NCBI RefSeq assembly: GCF_016918855.1
Contig: NZ_JADKYB010000026.1
Coordinates: 1 to 64,000, forward strand
DNA length: 64,000 nucleotides
Source: Actinacidiphila acididurans
GTDB taxonomy: Bacteria > Actinomycetota > Actinomycetes > Streptomycetales > Streptomycetaceae
Direction of reading: 5' to 3'
Shown here: positions 48,783 through 55,829 of the stretch, in pieces
Layout: each line of letters starts with the position of its first letter
Numbering within the stretch: the first letter of the stretch is position 1
Position numbers and translations under genes: made by a program
Notes under the pieces: model-generated
Told to the model about the DNA's origin: nothing
The model's database searches: none
The model's input: the letters and a program-made list of their open reading frames with translations, nothing else

Positions 48783-49889
48783 ATGCCGTCCATGCACCAG
48801 CCGCTGACCCCCGCCGCCCTCGCCGAGCTGCGGCGCCCGCGCAAGTACCCGGCCGTGTCGGTGCTGCTCCCCACCCACCGGCGGGAGCCGGACAACGCGC
48901 AGGACTCCGTACGGCTGCGCAACCTCCTGGAGGAGGCCAAGAACGCCGTGCACCACGATCCGGAGGTCTCCCGGACCGACCGGATCGACGTGATCGGGCA
49001 GCTCGACCAGGCCGGCGGCGAGGTGGACCTGACGTACGCCGAGGACGGGCTGGCGATCTTCGCGGCGCCCGGTGAGCACCACGTGTGGTCGCTGGACCGC
49101 TCGGTGCCGCCGCGGGTGCTGCTGGCGCAGACCTTCCTGACCCGCAACCTGGTCGCCGCGCACGCCGCCAACCAGCCGTTCTGGGCGCTGGCGGTGTCCG
49201 CGGACGTGGCCACGATGTGGAGCGGCGGACGGGGCCGACCGCTGGAGCGGTTCGGCGGCGGTTTCCCGGTGCACCGCCCGGAACTCGACTTCGACCCGGA
49301 GCGGCAGGAGCGCATCGGCGACATGCCGAGCACGTTCAGCGACGAGGAGACCCGGCGCTTCCTGCGCGAGGTCACCGAGGCCACCGCCGCCGTCCAGGCG
49401 TCCGATCCGCGGCCGCTGTACGTCATCGGTGACGTGGAGGCGCTGGCCGCGCTCGGCGACGCGGGGCCGGTGATCGCCGAGGCCGCGGTCCGGATCAACC
49501 ACGGCGGGCTGGCCGAGGGGCCGGGCGAGGCGCTGCGCAAGGTGCTGAACGACGCGGCCCGGGCCCGGGACCGGGAGCAGATCACGGCGGTGCTCGGCGA
49601 CCTGGACGAGGCCCGGGGCCGCAAGTCCTTCGCGGGCGGGGTGGACGAGGTGTGGCAGTCGGTCACCGAGGGCCGCGCGGCGCTGGTCGCCATCGAGGAC
49701 GACTTCCGGGCCACGGTCCGCGACGACGGGGAGCACCTGGTGCCGGCCGGCTCGGACGAGCGCGGCGCCCGCGAGGACATCGTCGACGAGATCGCCGAGC
49801 AGGCCCTGGACACCGGCGCCCGGGTGCACTTCGTGCCCGACGGCATGCTGGAGAACTCCGGTCACATCGCGGCGGTGCTGCGCTACTGA
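48783..49889 (+). CDS. baeRF-type (bacterial eRF1-like) protein
   Basis: A 368-residue soluble protein resembling the bacterial/archaeal eRF1-like (baeRF) families. The N-terminal part contains RKYPAVSVLLPTHRREPDNA and LRNLLEEAKNAV; the middle FWALAVSADVATMWSGGRGR; the C-terminal eRF1 domain 3-like fold DIVDEIAEQALDTGARVHFV and LENSGHIAAVLRY. The last segment, ending in the I-A-A-x-L-R pattern, is typical. Family members are proposed, but not proven, to act on stalled ribosomes under stress. ATG 48783 has GGAAAGG. The AT-rich stretch TATTGATATATCCATG (48700-48715) is a likely promoter. Confidence 0.65.
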   Translation: MPSMHQPLTPAALAELRRPRKYPAVSVLLPTHRREPDNAQDSVRLRNLLEEAKNAVHHDPEVSRTDRIDVIGQLDQAGGEVDLTYAEDGLAIFAAPGEHHVWSLDRSVPPRVLLAQTFLTRNLVAAHAANQPFWALAVSADVATMWSGGRGRPLERFGGGFPVHRPELDFDPERQERIGDMPSTFSDEETRRFLREVTEATAAVQASDPRPLYVIGDVEALAALGDAGPVIAEAAVRINHGGLAEGPGEALRKVLNDAARARDREQITAVLGDLDEARGRKSFAGGVDEVWQSVTEGRAALVAIEDDFRATVRDDGEHLVPAGSDERGAREDIVDEIAEQALDTGARVHFVPDGMLENSGHIAAVLRY

Positions 49890-50037
49890 CCCCGGCCGGT
49901 CGTCGGGAGTGCGGGCCGTACCGCCGCGTACGATCGTGTGAGCCGCGCCACTTTCGGCGCGGTGGATGTCACACCGGGCCGTGTCGTGCCCCTCCCGGGG
50001 GAAAGCCCCGCGGGGCGTGACGTACGGGAGGTCCGAC

Positions 50038-51039
50038 GTGTCCGAGGTGCCCGGGGTGTCCGGCGGTCCGGAGCGGCGCCTGGCGGCCGCTGACGAAGCG
50101 GCGACCGAGGTGTTCACGGCGCACCGGGAACTGCTGTTCTCGGTGGTCTACAACATGCTCGGCAGCGTGGCCGACACGGAGGACGTGCTCCAGGAGACCT
50201 GGCTGGCGTGGCACCGGCGGGCGGCGCGGCCGGACGGTGAGGACGTCGGCAATCCGCGGGCGTACCTGGTGCGCGTCGCGGTCAACCAGGGACTGGCGCG
50301 GCAGGCTGCCATCAGCCGGCGCCGGGAGACGTACGTCGGGCCGTGGCTGCCGGAGCCGCTGCTCACCGGCGGGCCCGGCCTGCGGGAGGACGGCGCGGGC
50401 CCGGCGCAGGCCGCCGACGCGGCGGAGCCGGCGCTGCGCGCGGAGTCGGTGTCGATGGCGCTGCTGGTGGTGCTGGAGACGCTGACCCCGCTGGAGCGCG
50501 CGGTGTTCGTGCTGTTCGAGGTGTTCGGCTACAGCCACACCGAGATCGCCGGCATCCTGGACCGCACGCCGGCCGCGGTCCGGCAGCTCGCCCACCGGGC
50601 CCGTGAGCACGTACGCGCCCGCCGGCCGCGGTACCGGGCCGATCCGCGGGTGCGGCGGCAGGTCACCGAGCGGTTCGTCGCGGCGGCGCTCGGCGGCGAC
50701 CTGGCCGGGCTGATGAGCCTGCTGGCGCCGGACGTGACGCTGTGGACGGACGGCGGCGGCAAGGCCCGCAGCGCGCCGCGCCCGGTGCGCGGCCGCGACA
50801 AGGTGGCCCGCACGCTGAGCGGTTACGCCGCCAAGCGCCTGCCGGGGACGCTCGACATCCAGTACCGGCAGGTCAACGGCGACCCGTCGGCCGTGGTCTT
50901 CTCCGGCGACTCGCCGTACGCGGTGATGGTGATCGACCTCGATCCGGACGCCGACACGGTCACCGACGTCTACGTGGTCACCAACCCCGACAAGCTCTCC
51001 GGGATGCGCCCGGAGAGCGAGGCCGGCGAGCGGCGCTGA
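50038..51039 (+). CDS. ECF41-group RNA polymerase sigma factor (SigJ-like)
   Basis: A 333-residue extracytoplasmic-function sigma factor. Sigma2 is LLFSVVYNMLGSVADTEDVL and onward; sigma4 is LEVFGYSHTEIAGILDRTP-like (about 160-196). The C-terminal SnoaL-like extension acts in cis as a regulator in this group. All three ECF41 motifs are visible: WLPEPL (103-108), DGGGK (238-242) and NPDKL (316-320). Family members normally sit next to a COE (carboxymuconolactone decarboxylase, oxidoreductase or epimerase) gene, which is not seen adjacent here. GTG 50038 with GGGAGG. Confidence 0.9.
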   Translation: MSEVPGVSGGPERRLAAADEAATEVFTAHRELLFSVVYNMLGSVADTEDVLQETWLAWHRRAARPDGEDVGNPRAYLVRVAVNQGLARQAAISRRRETYVGPWLPEPLLTGGPGLREDGAGPAQAADAAEPALRAESVSMALLVVLETLTPLERAVFVLFEVFGYSHTEIAGILDRTPAAVRQLAHRAREHVRARRPRYRADPRVRRQVTERFVAAALGGDLAGLMSLLAPDVTLWTDGGGKARSAPRPVRGRDKVARTLSGYAAKRLPGTLDIQYRQVNGDPSAVVFSGDSPYAVMVIDLDPDADTVTDVYVVTNPDKLSGMRPESEAGERR

Positions 51040-51045
51040 GGCGTG

Positions 51046-51081
51046 CGGTGCCTGCCGGACGGCCTCGTCCGGCAGGCACCG
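51046..51081. terminator. Bidirectional terminator hairpin
   Basis: A perfect 15-bp stem (CGGTGCCTGCCGGAC 51046-51060; complement 51067-51081) with a 6-nt loop, placed between the convergent sigma factor (ends 51039) and XRE/NB-ARC gene (ends 51132). Confidence 0.8.
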
Positions 51082-51131
51082 TGGCGCTGTCCCGGTGCCG
51101 TCGTCGGTGTCGGCCCGGGTGGGAGCGGCGC

Positions 51132-52439
51132 TCAGGCCTTGGCGGTCATCCGCCGTGCGGGGGCCTGCGCCCCGGGGGCCGAGCGGACGTGGTGCCGTAC
51201 GAAGGCACGCACGTGGCGGAGCATGCGGTACTCGTAGCGCGGGCCGCGGCGCACCTGGAGGAAGGAGGCGTCGGCCAGCTCGGCGAGCAGGCAGACGGTC
51301 TCGGTCCGGGTGAACTCCGGTTCCCAGGCGGCCAGTTCGGGTCCGTCGCTGGCGACGGGGTCCGGCGCGGCGGCGAGCCGGGTCATGAACTGCCGCTGTC
51401 GCTGGGTGAGCATGGCCCAGCTCCATTCCAGGCTGCCGCGCAGCGAGCGCTGATGCGGCTGCACGGAGAAGTCCGGGATGCCCAGGAGCTCCAGCAGGTG
51501 CTCGGGGGACAGCAGGGTGGTGGCCGGTACGCTGCGCAGCCGGTGGGCCGCGAATTCGATCAGCCGGGGCATCCCGTCCAGTTCCTGGCACAGGGCCCGT
51601 ATCACGTCCGGCGACCCGGTCAGGTCGTGGTCCAGCGCGCTGCTGGCCAGCCGGCGGTGCAGCAACTGGACGGCGCTGTCCAGCGGCAGGGGTGCGGCTT
51701 CCCAGATCCTCGCCTCGGGCAGGACCGGGGGGCGCCGGGTGGTCAGGATCATCCGCAGGTCCGGCCAGGCGCCGCGCAGGTGTTCCACCAGCAGGGCGGT
51801 GGCCTGCGGAAGGTGCTCGGTGGTGTCCAGCACCAGCAGGGCCGGAGCGGCGCCCTGCGGCTGCTGTTCGTCGCCCAGGACCTCGGTCACCGCCTGGCGG
51901 GCGGCCGCCAGTGCGGTGGGACCGTCGCCGGTGGGCTGTCCGGGTACGATCCGGCCGAGTTGGACCACGGCCACGAAGCCGCGCAGGCCGGCCGCGGCGC
52001 GTTCGGCGACGGCCAGGGCGAGCCGGGTCTTGCCGACTCCGCCCGGGCCGGTGATGACGGTGACGGGGTTGCCGGTCACCAGGTCACACAGCCGGTCCAG
52101 GTCGCCGTCCCGGCCGACGAGCGTCGTGCGCGGCGGCCGTGGGCCGCGCCAGCGGGCCTGTGGGCCCGCCGTGCCGCCGGCCGCCACCGCCACGACGGGC
52201 ACCGCGACCGGGACGGTAACGGAACCCCGCTGCGGGATGGCCGCGGTCTCCTCGCCCCTGCCCCGCAGTTCCGGATCGAGTACCGAGAACAGCAGGTCGA
52301 GGGAGCTGCGCCGGGGGCTCTGTATTCGCCCCCGCTCCAGATTGCGTATCGTGCGCACGCTGATTCCGGAACGCACGGAGAGTTCTTCCTGGGTCCAGCC
52401 GCGCTGGGTTCTCAGGGCAAGCAGTAAGTCGCTTCTCAT
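51132..52439 (-). CDS. XRE-type HTH regulator with NB-ARC/AAA ATPase domain
   Basis: A 435-residue protein. Residues 3-60 are an XRE HTH (ALRTQRGWTQEELSVRSGIS, VRTIRNLERGRI). A Pro/Val-rich linker leads to an NB-ARC/STAND ATPase: P-loop TGPGGVGKTRLAL (about 128-140) and Walker B LLVLDTTEHLPQA. The C-terminal part after about 330 is helical and lacks TPR repeats, so it is shorter than AfsR or LuxR-type STAND proteins. Likely a nucleotide-gated transcription factor. ATG 52439. Convergent with the ECF41 gene. Confidence 0.85.
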   Translation of the reverse strand: MRSDLLLALRTQRGWTQEELSVRSGISVRTIRNLERGRIQSPRRSSLDLLFSVLDPELRGRGEETAAIPQRGSVTVPVAVPVVAVAAGGTAGPQARWRGPRPPRTTLVGRDGDLDRLCDLVTGNPVTVITGPGGVGKTRLALAVAERAAAGLRGFVAVVQLGRIVPGQPTGDGPTALAAARQAVTEVLGDEQQPQGAAPALLVLDTTEHLPQATALLVEHLRGAWPDLRMILTTRRPPVLPEARIWEAAPLPLDSAVQLLHRRLASSALDHDLTGSPDVIRALCQELDGMPRLIEFAAHRLRSVPATTLLSPEHLLELLGIPDFSVQPHQRSLRGSLEWSWAMLTQRQRQFMTRLAAAPDPVASDGPELAAWEPEFTRTETVCLLAELADASFLQVRRGPRYEYRMLRHVRAFVRHHVRSAPGAQAPARRMTAKA

Positions 52440-53465
52440 GCCGGCACCTCCCCGTCGGAGCGGGGTGGCCGGGACGGCCCGGCGGGATTGCCGGACAAAG
52501 GTCTGAACCTGTGAAAAATCTGGCCCGAATCATCTGACACGGTTTCATGCCCCCCTAGATATTCGCTCGCATGTCTGTCTGCACTCCCCGGTCATTTGTC
52601 AGTAGTGCGTCATGGGCGAAACAGCGAGGGTCCCCGTCCCCCACAGCGCCCCATCAGGTGAAAGGCAAGGTTCACGCCCCTGGTCGCCGCGGCTCGGGCG
52701 CCGGACCGCGCCCGCGGCCGCTCGACCGCGCCGCATCATGGCACGGGGGATCAAGGGCGGACGAGTACCGCCCGGCAAGTGGTTTTCCGGCCGCCGCGGC
52801 GGCTGCCGGTCACCCGGCTGAACCCTGACCAGTACCGGTTGTTGCCCGGGCAGGCTCGAGGGGCAGTCTTGCCCGGCCTTCGCTTGACCAATATTTTGCA
52901 AAGTTGACGTGAATACGCACGCCAAGCTATGCGAGTAGATGTCGGCTTGATGGCGTTTTGCCGAGTGGCGCAGATCACATCCACTTCGGACCGCTACTGC
53001 GCGGTGGCGCAGCGCTCAGCCTGCCGGGACCCCGTCGCGACCGCACCGGCAGCCCCCGCGGGGCGCCGGCCGGGCGGGCCGGAAATGGTCGCCCCCGACA
53101 AATGCCGGTGTTCGACTGCGACCGAATTCCCGCCCTCATAGCGGCAATTCGGCGGAATATCCAGGTGATGTCCGGACACGCAGGTGAGACCGGAAGGGGC
53201 ACGACCGGCAGGGCACACGCAACCCTTCCGGCCACCGGCTGGAAACGCTCATTTACGGTCGGCCACGGTCACTCAGGGAACCGCGAGCGGACATGCGGGA
53301 ATTCCGCGCACATGACGTACACACAACGCACACAAGTGGAAGCCCCGGCCGGGACGGGGGAACCTGGCCGGGGCGGTCAGTCGGCGGGCAGGCCGGCGCG
53401 GCATCGCCGCACGCAAGGCCTCGAGGGCGCGTGACTCGCGCCTACTCGCGAGTATAGTTTAACAC
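52440..53465. other. 1-kb stretch without a recognisable gene
   Basis: Short frames exist but none combines ribosome binding site, coding-like codon positions and a recognisable domain. The region contains AT-richer patches (52860-52930 and 53100-53300) unusual for this window. A 9-bp hairpin (53342-53350 with 53366-53374) and a smaller one (CTCGCG...CGCGAG, 53433-53450, followed by TATAGTTTAA) lie downstream of the minus-strand SRPBCC gene and probably end its transcript. The promoter of the XRE/NB-ARC gene must lie near 52440-52560. Confidence 0.4.
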
Positions 53466-54083
53466 TCAATGAGCGTAGTCGAAACCGTTCGGTACCCCTG
53501 ACGGCACGGGAGCGCCCCCCGGGGCGGCAGCGGCGCTCTGCACCGGCGACGGGGACGGCGTGGCCGCGGCGGGGGCCAGCGCGGCAGGAGCGGGCGCCAA
53601 GGCGGCCGGCTGGACCGCGGTCACGGTCGCGGTCGCGGCGGGCAGCACGCCGCCCAGCAGCTCGCAGAACTTGCTGCCGTCGGTCGGCAGGTCGCGCCGC
53701 CAGGCCATCGCCACAACGGGCGCCAGCAGCGCCAGGGCGGCGGTGAGCCGGCTGTTGACCGACAGCCGCACCAGAGTGCCGTCGGCGTGCGGGAAGAGAT
53801 CGAAGCCGTACACCGGCACCTGGCTGCCCAGCGGGCCCCACATCCGCTGGCCCCGGAAGGCTATCCGCCGGCAGGGCTGGAAGTCGGAGCACACCAGCTG
53901 GTGGGTGCGATGCCGGCCGGGAAATCGGTAGCGATACCGGGCGTCGGCGCCGGGAGCCACGTACGCGGGATCGACGGAGGCGACGCCCGAGCTCCACAGG
54001 GCCAGATTGCGGGCGTCGGCGAGGAAGTCGAAGACCTCCGCGGTCGTCCTCGGCACGAACACGTTCGCGGACACGCTCGGCAT
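53466..54083 (-). CDS. SRPBCC (START/polyketide cyclase-like) protein
   Basis: A 205-residue protein. Residues 3-145 have the SRPBCC/Bet v1 pattern: VFVPRTTAEVFDFLADARNL, ALWSSGVASV, the middle strands around QLVCSDFQPCRRIAFRG, and the final long helix in the ALALLAPVVAMAWRRDL area. Residues 150-205 are an Ala/Pro-rich low-complexity tail. The fold binds small lipophilic ligands; specific role unknown. ATG 54083 has GGGGAGG upstream. It stands alone between a gene-poor kilobase and the Usp gene. Confidence 0.75.
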   Translation of the reverse strand: MPSVSANVFVPRTTAEVFDFLADARNLALWSSGVASVDPAYVAPGADARYRYRFPGRHRTHQLVCSDFQPCRRIAFRGQRMWGPLGSQVPVYGFDLFPHADGTLVRLSVNSRLTAALALLAPVVAMAWRRDLPTDGSKFCELLGGVLPAATATVTAVQPAALAPAPAALAPAAATPSPSPVQSAAAAPGGAPVPSGVPNGFDYAH

Positions 54084-54300
54084 CAAAAACCTCCCCGGTA
54101 GCGGCGTGGGGCGGCCGGCCGTGCCCACGGGCCGCGGACCTCACGGTGCGTGCGCCGGGCGGGGCATCGGCCGCCTGTTTCACTCCTCTCCGAAAGCGTG
54201 CCCCGCAAAAGTGCGCATGTCGTGGCAATAGGTCCGTTCGGGTGAGAACGCTCCGTGTCCGGGGGTGAGAGCTCAGGCCATGGGCCGATAGCCTGACCTT

Positions 54301-54765
54301 GTGGAAGAGCAGCAGGTGCCCACCACGTTCGAACGCGGTACGGACGGGCCCAAGGTGATCGTCGCCGGACTGGACGGCTCGGAATCCTCCTGGCGGGCGG
54401 CCGCCTACGCGGCGGGTCTCGCGCGCCGGCAGCATGCCCTGCTCGCCCTGGTGTACGTCCAGCCCTATCTGCCGGGCGGAGCCGCCATGGGCGTGCCGGT
54501 GTCGGACGCCGAGACCGGGATGGCCCAGCAGTTGCTGGCGGAGATATGGGAGGCCGTGGAGCGGCTCCAGGGCGCCTTCCACGTGCGCTGGGAGTTCCAC
54601 ACCTTCCGCGGCGACCCGTACAACGGCCTGGCGATGGCCGCCGACCAGCTCACCGCGGACGCCGTGGTGGTGGGCGCCTCCGAGCGCGCCGGGCACCGGC
54701 TGATCGGCTCGGTGGCGGTGCGCCTGGTGAAGACCGGGCGGTGGCCCGTCACGGTCGTGCCGTGA
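54301..54765 (+). CDS. Universal stress protein (UspA-like)
   Basis: A 154-residue UspA-family protein. VIVAGLDGSESSWRAAAYAA (first strand and helix), the central LVYVQPYLPG, and the C-terminal AVVVGASERAGHRLIGSVAV, followed by PVTVVP, are typical. The ATP-binding motif G-x2-G-x9-G-S/T is only partly kept (GASERAGHRLIGSVA), so nucleotide binding is likely but not sure. Start GTG 54301. No partner; stress or dormancy role from the family. Confidence 0.85.
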   Translation: MEEQQVPTTFERGTDGPKVIVAGLDGSESSWRAAAYAAGLARRQHALLALVYVQPYLPGGAAMGVPVSDAETGMAQQLLAEIWEAVERLQGAFHVRWEFHTFRGDPYNGLAMAADQLTADAVVVGASERAGHRLIGSVAVRLVKTGRWPVTVVP

Positions 54766-54790
54766 CGGACGCACCGCCCGTCGGTCCGCG

Positions 54791-54850
54791 GGCCGTGGCT
54801 CTGCGGGCCGTGATTCGGTTGGCCGTGGTTCGGTTGGCCGTGGTTCAGCG
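54791..54850. repeat. Four tandem 15-bp repeats at the Usp / winged-helix 3' ends
   Basis: Units begin GGCCGTG and follow at 54791, 54806, 54821 and 54836, with the second and third nearly identical (GGCCGTGATTCGGTT, GGCCGTGGTTCGGTT). The array fills the 80-bp gap between convergent genes and includes the stop codon of the winged-helix gene (54845-54847). Confidence 0.7.
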
Positions 54851-55414
54851 GGCCTGGGGCGCGTACTTGTAGCCGACGCGGCGCACCGTCACGATGCTGC
54901 CGCGGTGCTCGGCCCCCAGCTTGCGGCGCAACCGGGCGATGTGCACGTCCACCGTTCGGCCGTCGCCCACATGGCCGTACCCCCAGACCGTGGTGACGAG
55001 CTGGTCGCGGGAGTGCACCCGGTGCGGGTGGGCGACGAGGTGGGCCAGCAGTTCGAACTCCAGGTAGGTCAGGTCCAGCGCCCGGCCGTCCACCGCGGCG
55101 GTGCGCCGCTCCTGGTCGATCCGGACCGCGGGCAGGGCCTGCGGCGGCTCGGCGGGCGGGGGCGCGGCGTTCGGCGCGTGCTCGGCCGGCACCAGCACCA
55201 GGTAGCCGACCATCGGGGCGCCGCCCGCGACAGTGGGCAGGACGTGGCCGGGGGCGGGCATCCACGTGGCGCCGGGCGGCAGGAAGTCGGGGGCGGGCGG
55301 GGCCTCGTCGGGCCGGACGGCCCGCAGCCGCTGCCGGCCGGCGGGGGCTGCCGCGGCGGGCGCGGGACCCGGCGCAGTCGTGGTCAGGGACTGGACGTGC
55401 GGGACGTTCGACAT
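54845..55414 (-). CDS. Orphan OmpR-type winged-helix DNA-binding protein (no receiver domain)
   Basis: A 189-residue protein. The C-terminal 95 residues are an OmpR/PhoB winged helix: LDLTYLEFELLAHLVAHPHR, then VTTVWGYGHVGDGRTVDVHI and ARLRRKLGAEHRGSIVTVRR. The first 90 residues are Pro/Ala-rich with no phosphorylatable Asp receiver, so activity must be set by expression or a partner. Similar orphan regulators are common in streptomycetes. ATG 55414. Upstream on the same strand lies the Cys-rich small peptide (55533-55670), and the FUSC gene is divergent beyond it. Confidence 0.8.
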   Translation of the reverse strand: MSNVPHVQSLTTTAPGPAPAAAAPAGRQRLRAVRPDEAPPAPDFLPPGATWMPAPGHVLPTVAGGAPMVGYLVLVPAEHAPNAAPPPAEPPQALPAVRIDQERRTAAVDGRALDLTYLEFELLAHLVAHPHRVHSRDQLVTTVWGYGHVGDGRTVDVHIARLRRKLGAEHRGSIVTVRRVGYKYAPQAR

Positions 55415-55532
55415 GGTTTCGGCTCTTTCGCGCGAAGGGTCGTGGGACGCCGTGGTGCGCGGGACCGGTCGCTGGCGACGCGGGGGGCGGCGGCCGGCCG
55501 GAAGGCCGGGGCCGCGGCCGGGTGCGTGGGGC

Positions 55533-55670
55533 TCAGCAGCAGACGCGGGTCCGCGCGGGGATCGCGCGACAACACCGGCGGTCGAAGTGGTACTCCTGCC
55601 GGGACGGCCAGAAGGGCTCGAGGTCGTTACGACCTGTCCCGGTGTCAGTAGTGCTGGCCATGTCCCCCAT
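55533..55670 (-). CDS. Small Cys-rich peptide, about 45 residues
   Basis: The short frame from ATG 55670 (or ATG 55661) to TGA 55533 codes for a Thr/Asp-rich start, the segment NDLEPFWPSRQEYHFDRR and a tail with two Cys pairs (RRCCRAIPART, RVCC). I believe that similar short proteins with a DLEPFWP-like core occur in streptomycetes, but no function is known to me. GGTAGG lies about 9 bp before ATG 55670. The gene sits between the orphan winged-helix regulator (downstream) and the divergent FUSC protein. Codon positions are coding-like. Confidence 0.5.
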   Translation of the reverse strand: MGDMASTTDTGTGRNDLEPFWPSRQEYHFDRRCCRAIPARTRVCC

Positions 55671-55829
55671 TGAACCAGACCTACCGCCGCGGATGTGAGG
55701 GACCGGACGTAGGTCACACCCGGGGTGACGGGCCCGGGCACGGGCGGACCCGCGGGCGGGACGGTTCCCCGCCCGGGATGTGGGCGGCGACCTGCGGCAG
55801 GTGCCTGGGCGGACCCTATTGTGTGGACC

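Noticed and set aside
46047-50117. A single minus-strand open frame running from the beta-mannosidase through the eRF1-like gene into the sigma factor gene
   Set aside because: The part beyond 48512 is antisense to well-supported plus-strand genes and has no domain; long antisense frames are normal at this GC content.
53312-53434. A 40-codon frame (MTYTQRTQVEAP...) in the gene-poor kilobase
   Set aside because: No ribosome binding site, low-complexity Gly/Arg tail, and it overlaps a terminator-like hairpin.
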